Shown here piece after piece: positions 16,420 to 25,365 of a stretch of DNA of 64,000 nt. The position numbers and the translations under genes are program-made. The first letter of the stretch is position 1. Each line of letters opens with the position of its first letter. The notes under the pieces were generated by a model that worked only from the letters and a program-made list of their open reading frames with translations, was not told where the DNA came from and did no database searches. Source of the DNA: Candidatus Chlorohelix allophototropha (GTDB lineage: Bacteria > Chloroflexota > Chloroflexia > Chloroheliales > Chloroheliaceae); contig NZ_CP128399.1 of the NCBI RefSeq assembly GCF_030389965.1, forward strand, positions 2,160,934 through 2,224,933, in the 5' to 3' direction.

Positions 16420-16767
16420 CTAGCTCTGTAATTTCTCGCGCACGCCCTCAATCGGTATCTCGAAATCTATTGCTGCGCGTACAATGCGGCTAATAATTAA
16501 TTGCTGTTGTTCATAGGTGTAGCGATTTCGATTTTCCGCTTCACTAAAATAGGTAATCGCGTCGAAAATGTTACCTTCGGTATCAAGCGGGAATGTAAAG
16601 AAGTTCTGATAGTGCATAACTTCGTTCATTTTCAGTCCGGCTGAAAACGGATGGTTCTCATTTGTTTGCGCCGGGTTAGCATTCGCTTTTACCACACTAG
16701 GGTTAAGCCCGCCCGGTACATAAGTGACAGGCGCCAGGGCTTTTTCTTCATTAGGATTCTGGCTCAT
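16420..16767 (-). CDS. Small conserved-looking protein upstream of the PIMT-like gene
   Basis: A protein of 115 residues. The N-terminal half is low in structure and rich in Asn, Ala and Pro (GLNPSVVKANANPAQTNENH). The C-terminal half (FPLDTEGNIFDAITYFSEAE, then YTYEQQQLIISRIVRAA) resembles DUF6582-type sequences, in which a strand is followed by helices. No signal peptide or Cys is present. It lies upstream of the PIMT-like methyltransferase in the same direction, so it may be its substrate or partner. A peptide-precursor role is possible but unproven; a simple stand-alone helical protein is equally possible. Confidence 0.6.
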   Translation of the reverse strand: MSQNPNEEKALAPVTYVPGGLNPSVVKANANPAQTNENHPFSAGLKMNEVMHYQNFFTFPLDTEGNIFDAITYFSEAENRNRYTYEQQQLIISRIVRAAIDFEIPIEGVREKLQS

Positions 16768-17140
16768 AACTCTCCTGATAGGCTTTAGAATTTGGAACAG
16801 TACGCTGAAATCATTATAACCTTTACCTTATTATGGGTCAATGTGACCGGAATAAAGAGACCATTGGCGATAACAAATAGCGTACAAACTTACACCCCGT
16901 TTACGCACCATCTGTCTAGCCCCCAGTTCGGCTGGATTGTTGTGTGTGGGGTCGTGGGCAAGTAGTCCGCAATCGCTTGGCTGTCCTTGATTCATTTGCG
17001 TTTGTTCTCGGCGAAAGCCCCTTCTTGTCCTAAAAGCTCGTCCACTTGACTTTGACCTAAATTTTACGCAGATCCGTGCTATAGGTTATAATAAGCGAAC
17101 TTGTCTTAAGTATACTTTTTTGACATAGCAAAAAACAGTT
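16768..17140. other. Intergenic region between divergent genes
   Basis: About 370 bases separating the minus-strand small gene from the plus-strand kinase. It must hold both promoters. A TATAAT at about 17086-17091 is 50 bases before the kinase start, without a clear -35 box. Nothing else recognised. Confidence 0.4.
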
Positions 17141-20100
17141 ATGAGGATATTACTAAATGGTGAAAGTGGTAATTTCACCATTACCAATGCGCTTGCGAAA
17201 GCAACCACCACTTTTGAGATTATTTGGCTAACAAGTGGGCAAGCTTATGCAGAAGCCGATATATTACTATTGGATATGGAAGCGCTGGATTATAAAGGTA
17301 TTGACACCTTTGACCAACTACACCAACGTTTCCCCAATTTACCGATAGTGCTGCTTGCCAACATAAATCAGCAAGAAGAAGCCCTCGAAGCTATCCGCCG
17401 AGGCGCAATGGATTGTCTGATTAAATCAGAATTAAGCCCTACCCTGTTGACACGTACTCTCCACTTTGTATGTGAACGTTACTGTACACAACAAAAAATA
17501 ATACAAGCCAAAGTTAAGCAATACCGCGAGATTCTTGATATCCAGACTGATCTAGTTTTCCGCTTCACCCCAGACTACAAGCTCACCTATGTGAACCGCG
17601 CTTACGGTCAATATCATAACCGCCTGTCTGAAGAAATGATCGGGCTGAATATTCTGGATTTTATTACTGAAGAAGACCGCGTTCGTATGGAGGCACTTGC
17701 CAAAAGCCTTAACCCCACAAAATCGGTAGGCTCTTCAGAGGATTGTCATGTTTTGCCAGACGGTTCAATGAAATGGTTATTGTGGACTAACCGGGCGCTC
17801 TTTGACGAAAACGAGGGAATTGTTGAATTTCAGTGTATCGGACGGGACATTACCAACCTAAAACAGGCAGAAATAGATGCCCGCGAAAAGAATAGACTTT
17901 ACCGGATTGTTTTCGAGAACAGCGTGGATGGCTTAATGCTCACTGCTGCGGATGGTCGGGTTATTGATGTCAATCCTGCTGCCTGTACACTGCTAGGTTA
18001 TACCAAAGAAGAAATCTGTGCGCTAGATCGTGAGACTCTTGTAGATAAAACCGACCAACCTAAGTTGGAGTTGCTCAGAAAACATGCTGCCACTGGTTAT
18101 TCCACCGGTGAATTAACCTTAATACGCAAAGATGGCAGGAAGATTTTAACCAATGCGACTTCCCAACTATTTTATGACGAAAAAGCACAAGGGCTTGTCA
18201 GTTTACGCATCAGAGATATCACCGAAACCAAACGGCTGGAAGAAGCTTTACGTACCAGCGAAGAATTATACCGCAGTCTCATCGAAAGCAGCGATTCGAT
18301 TATAGCCCTGATAGATTGGGCAGGGCGCTTGCATTTTCTAAATGAAATGGGCGCTAGACAAATGCGCTCAAAACCTTCTGAAACTATTGGGAAAGGAGTA
18401 TTTGAATTATTTCCACCGGAAAATGCAACCAGTATGCTTGCAAATATTCGGCAGGTACTCCAAAGCGGTCAGGGTATAATCAATGAAACCCCTATTAGAA
18501 TACCCGGTGCGGTTCATTGGTATCGTACCAGTATTCAGCCAGTTCGAAACAAAGAAGGTCAGCCGATTCTGGCTTTAATCAACTCCTCTGATATAACCGA
18601 TCTGAAGTTAGTAGAAGAAAAACTTCGCCACAGCGCCTGGCGGCTGGAAGGATTGAACGCCATTGGTGAAGCAATATTGGCAGCTAAAACCGTTGAGGAA
18701 CTTGGGAAACTGGCTATTGAACAACTGATTAGGCTAGTGCCCTGCCAACGTGCCACTATTTCTTCTATTGATCTGACTGATAATTCCCTTTTCCCGATTC
18801 ATAGCTGGTCTCAACTTGAAACGAGCGTGTTACCCGGTAAAAGTTATCCTATCAATTCTGAGTTTCTCGAATTGATACGAGTTAACCCATTCATACTTCG
18901 TACTGAACTCGATAACTATCCTGCTGCAATACCACGACAGTTATATCAAGAAGGCTTCACCTCAATGCTATATGTTGGGCTGAAAGCAGGTGATGAGCTT
19001 ATCGGGGTTCTAATGCTACTCTCAAGCGACAAAGCGTTCTTTAGCGAAGAATTTATTAGTATTGCCGTTGAAATTGGAGATGTGCTGGCGATTGGAATTA
19101 CTAATGCCAGCATGAACCGTAAAATCCTAGAATATTCAGCCGAATTGGAAGAAAATGTGGCTTTGCGTACTGCCGACCTAGAGCAGACTCGCAACCGCAT
19201 CGAAGCAATCTTCCAGAGCAGTAGCGATGGAATCCTAATTATTGGGGCAAACTCTGAGATTGAACTGTCTAATACACAAGCTACCGCTTTGTTTGGTATT
19301 AGCAATACTAAACAGAAATTGGTTTCTCTTACAGACGAGGCTGATCGCCCTGCCTTGGATAAGGCTCTCAAAGAGGCTTTGCTTAGCGGCAAGATTCAGC
19401 GTCTCGAAGTTTCAGTAAAGGGTAGTGCAGAAAATTACTTTGAGGCGGAGTTAGGAATTGCGCCAGTAATCGGAAACAAGTCTGACCAACCTTTACTAAT
19501 TTGTACAGTACGGGACATTACCGCACGTAAACTTGCCGAATCTGCCATCCATGAAAGTGAAAAGCGTTACCGATTACTGGCAGATAACATCACCGATATG
19601 GTGGCAGTAATCTCACCGGATGGAAGATATACCTATGTTTCGCCTTCGAGTAAAACGTTGACTGGGTATGCACCGGAAGAACTGGTGGGAAAATCTTCCA
19701 TAGAATTTATTCATCCGGCTGATTTATATGAATTAGAAGCTGCATTTTCCAGAGCTAGAGTCAAACGTACAAGTTACAATCCGATGACAGCACGTTTTCG
19801 ACACAAAGAAGGGCACTATATCTGGTTGGAAACTGGGGGACAAACCCGCTACTCGGAAGAAACTGATGAACCAGTGAGCATTATTACTATCTCACGTGAT
19901 GTAACTAGGCGCAAAGAGGTGGAAGAGGCGTTGGCAGAAGAACGAAACCTGCTACGCAGTTTAATCGATAACCTGCCGGACTATATCTACGTCAAGGATA
20001 CGGAACACCGCATAATACTAGATAATGTGGCACATGCCCGCTTACTCGGCAAAGCCTCTCCTTCTGAGATTGTAGGCAAAACTGTTTTTGATTTATTCCC

Positions 20101-21028
20101 GCCGGAGTTTGCCGAAAAATACTATGCAGATGAGGAAGAATTATACCGAACCGGTCAGCCAATCATAAATAGAGAAGAAAAATCCCTGAGCTTGAATAGA
20201 GCAATCATTTGGGCTTCCACCACCAAAATACCGTTGAAAAACTTAAGTGGTCAAATTATAGGGTTGGTGGGCATAACCCATGACATCAGTGAATTAAAAC
20301 ACACCCAAGAATTGATACAGCAAGCGCTTGAGAAGGAGAAGGAATTAAACGAACTTAAATCGCGCTTTGTTTCAATGGCTTCACACGAGTTCCGCACACC
20401 CCTGACAGCCATTTTGCTTGCTGCTGAAATTCTAGACAACTACCGTCAAAAAATGGAAGAGCAAGAGATCGAGCAGCAACTCAATCGTATAAAGAGGCAA
20501 GTTAAGTATCTTGCAAATATTATAGAAGATATGCTCGATTTGTCCCGAATCCAAGCGAATCGCCTTGAGTTTAAGCCAGTAGCCACTGATCTATACGCTT
20601 TCTGCAATGAAATAATTGAAGAATTCAAGAGTAGACCGAATATCAGCCATACCTTTAGTTACACCTGTGAAACATCTCCGCTGCTGCTAAACTTGGACAG
20701 AACGCTTATGAGTCGGATAATAAACAATCTGATTTCCAATGCACTGAAATATTCCCACCCTAACACAACGATTTATATCAGCATAAAAAAGCAGGGCGAT
20801 TCTATTTTTTTACAAATCAGAGATGAAGGCATCGGAATACCTGAAGCGGATATAAAACATCTTTTCGAACCATTTCATCGTGCCAGTAATGTAGGAGCTA
20901 TTTCTGGTACCGGACTTGGCTTGGCAATTGCTAAACAGTCAATCGAGTTTCACGGTGGCAGCATCAGCCTTGAAAGTCAACCCAATATAGGTACAACTGT
21001 TACACTTTATATACCTGATTTATCATAG
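17141..21028 (+). CDS. Large multi-PAS/GAF sensor histidine kinase with N-terminal receiver-like domain
   Basis: A protein of 1295 residues with no membrane segment, so likely cytoplasmic. Order: receiver-like domain (about 1-115); PAS domains starting near 125, 250 and 375; a GAF domain (about 505-660); a coiled stretch; PAS domains near 685, 810 and 935; HisKA around MASHEFRTPLTAILLAAEIL; HATPase with NLISNALKYSHP, DEGIGIPEAD and GTGLGLAIAKQS. The receiver keeps Asp45 (ILLLDME) and a Lys (CLIKSEL) but lacks the usual acidic pair after strand 1 (ILLNGESG), so it may not be phosphorylated normally. The number of PAS domains suggests redox, light or ligand sensing. No response regulator is adjacent. 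Confidence 0.92.
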   Translation: MRILLNGESGNFTITNALAKATTTFEIIWLTSGQAYAEADILLLDMEALDYKGIDTFDQLHQRFPNLPIVLLANINQQEEALEAIRRGAMDCLIKSELSPTLLTRTLHFVCERYCTQQKIIQAKVKQYREILDIQTDLVFRFTPDYKLTYVNRAYGQYHNRLSEEMIGLNILDFITEEDRVRMEALAKSLNPTKSVGSSEDCHVLPDGSMKWLLWTNRALFDENEGIVEFQCIGRDITNLKQAEIDAREKNRLYRIVFENSVDGLMLTAADGRVIDVNPAACTLLGYTKEEICALDRETLVDKTDQPKLELLRKHAATGYSTGELTLIRKDGRKILTNATSQLFYDEKAQGLVSLRIRDITETKRLEEALRTSEELYRSLIESSDSIIALIDWAGRLHFLNEMGARQMRSKPSETIGKGVFELFPPENATSMLANIRQVLQSGQGIINETPIRIPGAVHWYRTSIQPVRNKEGQPILALINSSDITDLKLVEEKLRHSAWRLEGLNAIGEAILAAKTVEELGKLAIEQLIRLVPCQRATISSIDLTDNSLFPIHSWSQLETSVLPGKSYPINSEFLELIRVNPFILRTELDNYPAAIPRQLYQEGFTSMLYVGLKAGDELIGVLMLLSSDKAFFSEEFISIAVEIGDVLAIGITNASMNRKILEYSAELEENVALRTADLEQTRNRIEAIFQSSSDGILIIGANSEIELSNTQATALFGISNTKQKLVSLTDEADRPALDKALKEALLSGKIQRLEVSVKGSAENYFEAELGIAPVIGNKSDQPLLICTVRDITARKLAESAIHESEKRYRLLADNITDMVAVISPDGRYTYVSPSSKTLTGYAPEELVGKSSIEFIHPADLYELEAAFSRARVKRTSYNPMTARFRHKEGHYIWLETGGQTRYSEETDEPVSIITISRDVTRRKEVEEALAEERNLLRSLIDNLPDYIYVKDTEHRIILDNVAHARLLGKASPSEIVGKTVFDLFPPEFAEKYYADEEELYRTGQPIINREEKSLSLNRAIIWASTTKIPLKNLSGQIIGLVGITHDISELKHTQELIQQALEKEKELNELKSRFVSMASHEFRTPLTAILLAAEILDNYRQKMEEQEIEQQLNRIKRQVKYLANIIEDMLDLSRIQANRLEFKPVATDLYAFCNEIIEEFKSRPNISHTFSYTCETSPLLLNLDRTLMSRIINNLISNALKYSHPNTTIYISIKKQGDSIFLQIRDEGIGIPEADIKHLFEPFHRASNVGAISGTGLGLAIAKQSIEFHGGSISLESQPNIGTTVTLYIPDLS

Positions 21029-21139
21029 AAAAGTGCACATACATAATGAGTGAAACGCATAGTATATCAAGTCTAGGGCGAAATTTAACCTAATAAATGC
21101 AACTTGAAATAGAATTAACCATAGAAGGGAATACGACCG

Positions 21140-21598
21140 ATGGATCCTTTGACAAAATTGATGGGTAGAACTGCGCTTTTATATCTGGCTTCTGGATTTG
21201 TTTTGGGGGCTGTTTTAATGATTGGCGAAGCACAGGGGGCAAGTTGGTACGGAGCTTGGACTGTGACACACGCCCATATTCTTTTTGTCGGATGGTTTGT
21301 CCAATTTGCGGTAGGAATAGCTTTTTGGCTGTTGCCTCGTCGTAAAACCCCAAAACAGCCGTTTGGTTATAATGAGCGATTGGGTTATTTAGCCTATGGC
21401 TTGGTCAATATCGGTATAATACTCAGGATTATTTTCGAGCCACTATTTCGACTGGGCAAATTGGATGAAGGCTTGGCTACTGTTAGTATGGCTACCAGTG
21501 GAATATTAATGGCGTCTGCCGGAATAATCTGGGCAAGCCAATTGTGGGGACGATTCTATCGACGTTATTCGGCAACAAACCAACCAGTCAAGGAATAA
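21140..21598 (+). CDS. Small four-helix membrane protein, haem-copper-oxidase-like
   Basis: A protein of 152 residues with about four membrane helices: ALLYLASGFVLGAVLMIG; THAHILFVGWFVQFAVGI; YLAYGLVNIGIILRIIF; SMATSGILMASAGIIWAS. The segment THAHILFVGWF with its two His, ending in FWLLPR, resembles part of haem-copper oxidase subunit I or NnrS-like proteins that bind haem. It is far shorter than those (over 450 residues), so it is a stand-alone relative. It starts 112 bases after the kinase. Function is unknown; a haem- or Cu-linked role is a guess. Confidence 0.55.
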   Translation: MDPLTKLMGRTALLYLASGFVLGAVLMIGEAQGASWYGAWTVTHAHILFVGWFVQFAVGIAFWLLPRRKTPKQPFGYNERLGYLAYGLVNIGIILRIIFEPLFRLGKLDEGLATVSMATSGILMASAGIIWASQLWGRFYRRYSATNQPVKE

Positions 21599-21610
21599 TT
21601 ATAGCTACCT

Positions 21611-22135
21611 TTAATAAGCATATATTATATTCGACTCAACAAACGGCATATCCAACCAATTACATAGCCTGTTTGTACCAGTCAAAACGATTTCTCGTAT
21701 GCGTTCTATATGTAAGGCTAGAGACTCACAATTTAGAGCCACAGGCTCTGTTAGATCAAAAACCTTTCCAGATAATTCTGAAAAAAGTCTGATTTTTCCC
21801 GTTACGAGCGGATATTGAGCTTCTAATTGTACTGTCTGTTTTGACTCCATAACTAGAATAATCGCAGCTTGTTCCAAATACTGAAGATTGATGGGCAATG
21901 ATTCATAGGTAGTTAGATCGAATCTATAATTCTTCATTACATATTCAACCACACCCGGTAGAAATTTCTTGTGAGAAGCCTGCTTAAGCCCGGTTGTAAT
22001 GAGGTTGATCCGCTCTTTCAGTTTATTCCGCTCTATCATATCCTGAAGAAAAACACCTGCTAACATTGAACACGAAAGTGTAGAATTACATACCACTAGC
22101 ACAATTTTGGGGGTTTGGTTATTTTCTAATCCCAT
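21611..22135 (-). CDS. Degenerate low-molecular-weight protein-tyrosine phosphatase-like protein
   Basis: A protein of 174 residues from MGLENNQT at 22135 (an upstream ATG at 22195 lacks support). It has the overall layout of the LMW-PTP/arsenate reductase fold: strand KIVLVVCN followed by the P-loop, then helices. The P-loop reads CNSTLSCS, where active enzymes have C-X5-R-S; the essential Arg is a Cys. The later region around KVFDLTEPVAL stands where the general-acid Asp-Pro loop would be. The protein may therefore bind but not hydrolyse phosphate. It converges with the small membrane-protein gene, with only 12 bases between the stops. Confidence 0.6.
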   Translation of the reverse strand: MGLENNQTPKIVLVVCNSTLSCSMLAGVFLQDMIERNKLKERINLITTGLKQASHKKFLPGVVEYVMKNYRFDLTTYESLPINLQYLEQAAIILVMESKQTVQLEAQYPLVTGKIRLFSELSGKVFDLTEPVALNCESLALHIERIREIVLTGTNRLCNWLDMPFVESNIIYAY

Positions 22136-22809
22136 AATTTTTAACAGGTACTTATGTGTTTTTAAGCTGCATAAATACCAATGACTCCTCCGCAAGCCAT
22201 AGGAAATTGAACCAACAAGCCATCACAGTCAGATTTTTAAAAGCTAAATAAAGGATATTTAAATAACATGCCGCAAATTAGTCAGGTGTGGGATATATCA
22301 AAGGCAGTATTATAAAAGATGTAGTATTTTTACACCAGTGAACTTTATATCTCCTTGTTACTATTATAGTTCTTATTTAAATAGAAATAAAGTAGCAATA
22401 TGGGAAATTTGCATTAATATTAATTTATTTATAGTGGTTCGGTTCTATATATAATCTACACTTGTTATACACAATTTAACTATTATGGTTAAATATTTTC
22501 TAATTATTATCTAAAGATTCTATATATAGAGTGGTAATAAATCAGGAGTTGAATAATTTGATAAGAACTATATCATTTTGGGTGGAATTTATAAAAACGT
22601 ACACTGTTGAGCGATAATAAGAAAGAAAGGGTCTTCCCCAGCCTCGTTGATTCAAGTCAAATAGGCAGAGTTATTTCTATAAATTTGAGCGTATTATCTC
22701 TATAGAGATTCATTTTCTGCTCTTAGTAAAATGTTCTTTTCTTATGCTGTGGTTTTTAAAGTGTGCCAAACTAGTCAATCCTGCCAATTGTCTGATTTTT
22801 TGACCCTGC
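22136..22809. other. AT-rich intergenic region
   Basis: Nearly 700 bases, very AT-rich between about 22260 and 22570, with no gene that I can support. It contains many short AT palindromes (for example around 22520). The upstream promoter of the phosphatase-like gene must lie here; the esterase gene ends at its right border. Confidence 0.5.
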
Positions 22810-23862
22810 CTAAGTTGTGTTACGAAGATATTGATATACATCAAAGGCATTGGCATAAAAGTTCAAGTAATCTTTGACATGCGCAATCCAGTAATCGCCT
22901 CCGTGATTGCCAGTCCAAATATGCCATTCAAGGTTAGCATAGCGGGAGATCAATAAATCGCGGAATTCTTCAAAACGAGGCAGCCAGTCGGTATCAGCGT
23001 TTCCAATATCTAGGAAGATTTTATAACTGGAGATATTCTTGGTTCGCGCCAGTGATACAGGGTCAACCGTAGGATAATATTTTGGATCATTGAAGAAATA
23101 CAAGGCTTGATCCAATGTTCGAAGAGTCGGGCTATGTGCGCCAACAATTCCGAAAATGTCCGGATTGTTTAAGGCAAGTTGGAGCGAGCCATGTCCGCCC
23201 ATCGAGTGACCACCAATTGCGCGGTTTTGAGGGTTTGCCTGAGTTCGGTAGTGTGTATCAACATGCTGCACCACCTCCTGCACCATATAATCACCCCAAC
23301 GCGGACCATTATTTTGCTGGTTCATCCAGTAACTTTGTTCACCTAGCGGTAAAACAATGATAAAAGGATTTAACTGCCGCGTTTGTATCATATCATCGGC
23401 GGTAGGTAGCAAACCGTAGTCCACCCATTCCTGATAGGTGCCAGAAAGACCATGCAACATATATAGTACCGGGTAGTGGCGGGTAGGATATTTGTAGTAA
23501 TCCGGTGGCAGATAAATCCGATAGCTCATCTGCTTGCTCAGAATTGAGCTATAAAAATACTGATCCCACACTTTGCCGCGTGCGGAGCCCCAGTCAAACG
23601 GAATTGCATTAGGTGGTGCTGTAATAATGGGATTAGTAGCATTAACAGAGCTAGTTGTTACAGCTAACGGGATATTACGAACTGCCTCTGGAGTACTGAT
23701 ATTTTGAAGACTAGGTTGAGTTGTATCCTTAGGTATTAATACGTCGTCCAGTTGTGAATCGGTTATAGGAGATACAACTTTATTAGAGCAAGCGGTTAGA
23801 ATAACCAGCGAGATTATTATTGTTACTAATATTAATGTTCCAACAGCTAGGGTCTTTCTCAT
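22810..23862 (-). CDS. Secreted lipoprotein esterase (alpha/beta hydrolase, esterase D/feruloyl esterase type)
   Basis: A protein of 350 residues. The N-terminal signal with lipobox LTAC (Cys25) predicts a membrane-anchored lipoprotein, followed by a Ser/Thr-rich linker to about residue 90. The hydrolase core includes RIYLPPDYY, LYMLHGLSGTYQEW (oxyanion region), IGGHSMGGHGSLQLAL with nucleophile Ser220, FLDIGNADTDW with the likely Asp, and WTGNHGGDYW with the catalytic His. The family (PF00756) cleaves feruloyl, mycolyl or S-formylglutathione esters; the substrate cannot be given. A single gene with no close partner. Confidence 0.88.
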   Translation of the reverse strand: MRKTLAVGTLILVTIIISLVILTACSNKVVSPITDSQLDDVLIPKDTTQPSLQNISTPEAVRNIPLAVTTSSVNATNPIITAPPNAIPFDWGSARGKVWDQYFYSSILSKQMSYRIYLPPDYYKYPTRHYPVLYMLHGLSGTYQEWVDYGLLPTADDMIQTRQLNPFIIVLPLGEQSYWMNQQNNGPRWGDYMVQEVVQHVDTHYRTQANPQNRAIGGHSMGGHGSLQLALNNPDIFGIVGAHSPTLRTLDQALYFFNDPKYYPTVDPVSLARTKNISSYKIFLDIGNADTDWLPRFEEFRDLLISRYANLEWHIWTGNHGGDYWIAHVKDYLNFYANAFDVYQYLRNTT

Positions 23863-24165
23863 TATTAAAAATATCCTAAAAAATAAAATTCTAAATACGA
23901 ATCCAAATCATCTTATAATTTTATTAAAATCCCATAATGTTAAATATAGGTAAACTGCATGTAAGGTTTTTCATTTTATTACAAGGAAAGTACAAATGAT
24001 GCATCACCTACACCAGTGATGCTTTGTTTAATTTGGCGGATGCGCTTTTGACAGAAAGCCAAGCACAGGCGGTACTTGAAATGACCGTTTCGCCAGTTTT
24101 GTGCGAAAATGGTTCAGTTTGTAAGAGGCTTTGCAAATGGTCAAGCTGAATTGTTACTCGGAAAA
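23863..24165. other. Intergenic region with a possible transposase relic
   Basis: About 300 bases. From 24033 to 24149 the plus strand is open and reads ADALLTESQAQAVLEMTVSP, which resembles the N-terminus of IS701/IS4-type transposases. It has no start codon context and ends after 38 residues. The rest is AT-rich and empty. Confidence 0.25.
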
Positions 24166-25365
24166 TTATACGAGCTGTTTTATTACTTCATCCAAACATA
24201 AGCAGTGGGATCGCCAACTAAAGCTCTCAACCACCCGATTTCTGGCAGAAACGCCCATACGCTCACGCTCTAAAATATTATCAGGCGATAATAGTTCTAG
24301 AATAGCGCGGGCAAGGTCTTTTGCAGCACCTTCTCGAAACAGCAAGCCTTCCTGACCTTGCCGAATGATTTCATTTAGTGGGCGGAAATCGGGTACGATT
24401 GAGGGTAAAGCTAAAGCCATATATTCAAATATTTTCAGCGGCGACCAGTAAAAACCGGCTTCTCGTAACGGGGCGTGTTTCGAAGTATCAAAGGGGGCTA
24501 CTCCGGCATGCGCCAGAGATAAATACAGGGGCATTTTCTGGTAAGATATTGCCCCGGTTAGTATTACTCTTTCTGTAAGACCGCTATCAACTACCTCTTT
24601 TTGAATATGTTCAAAAAGAGGACCACCACCTAGCATCAAAATAAATAAGTCTTTATCCTGCGGAATTGCCAATTTTGCCGCTTCTAGCAACACTTCCACC
24701 CCATGCCAGTGCCGGAAACTACCGGCAAAAGCAAGCACATGTGCCTTTTCTGGAATACCAAGCTCTTGTCTCAGCCGAATTTGCTCACTTGGCTTAATCC
24801 GTGTCGGGTTAAACATATCAACGTTTGCACCCCATGGAAGCTCTATAATTTTTTCGCGAGGAATAGCAGCTGGTATGGTTGTATGTAAAGGAGTGATAAT
24901 GCGCGTAGCCCAGAAGCATTGTTTCTCCGACCACCATTTCAGACGATTGAAAAATACGGCGCGGTCAAGGCGACGCTTGGGACTGGAAAGCGGGTCAAGT
25001 ATTAGGGCATTTACTTCCAACAACGAGGGTAAGTGGTGGCGAGAAGCAAATAACATGCCGGAACCGGCAAAATTATAGTACCGCTCCATTATTAGATCAG
25101 GCTTAAGCGCTTTCGCCAGCTTTTTAACAAGCGGGTAAAGGGCGATTGCCGTAAATTTCGGCAGGGAATGGCGATAAAACTCAATCGGTGAACCGCCTTC
25201 TACCCCCAATGTGATTCTTGTTGCCTCTTTACGGTTAGGGCGGGCGCAGATCACGTGTATTTCGTGACCAAGCTTTGCCAGTTCGCGAGAAACTTCTACC
25301 ACATGGGTTGCCCCGCCATGGCTACCCGGCGCTACAATCGCGCTGGCAACATACAGGATTTTCAT
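24166..25365 (-). CDS. Glycosyltransferase family 4
   Basis: A protein of 399 residues with two Rossmann domains (GT-B fold), no membrane segments. The N-terminal domain begins MKILYVASAIVAPGSHGGAT, with the Gly-rich loop for sugar nucleotide. The C-terminal domain has LAFAGSFRHWHGVEVLLEA, LMLGGGPLFEHI, and the donor-binding pattern APLREAGFYWSPLKIFEYMA of the E-X7-E type. It transfers a sugar from a nucleotide donor to a glycan or lipid on the cytoplasmic side. Its ATG overlaps the stop of the upstream methyltransferase by four bases (25362-25365), so the two are translated together and probably act in one glycan pathway. Confidence 0.9.
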   Translation of the reverse strand: MKILYVASAIVAPGSHGGATHVVEVSRELAKLGHEIHVICARPNRKEATRITLGVEGGSPIEFYRHSLPKFTAIALYPLVKKLAKALKPDLIMERYYNFAGSGMLFASRHHLPSLLEVNALILDPLSSPKRRLDRAVFFNRLKWWSEKQCFWATRIITPLHTTIPAAIPREKIIELPWGANVDMFNPTRIKPSEQIRLRQELGIPEKAHVLAFAGSFRHWHGVEVLLEAAKLAIPQDKDLFILMLGGGPLFEHIQKEVVDSGLTERVILTGAISYQKMPLYLSLAHAGVAPFDTSKHAPLREAGFYWSPLKIFEYMALALPSIVPDFRPLNEIIRQGQEGLLFREGAAKDLARAILELLSPDNILERERMGVSARNRVVESFSWRSHCLCLDEVIKQLV

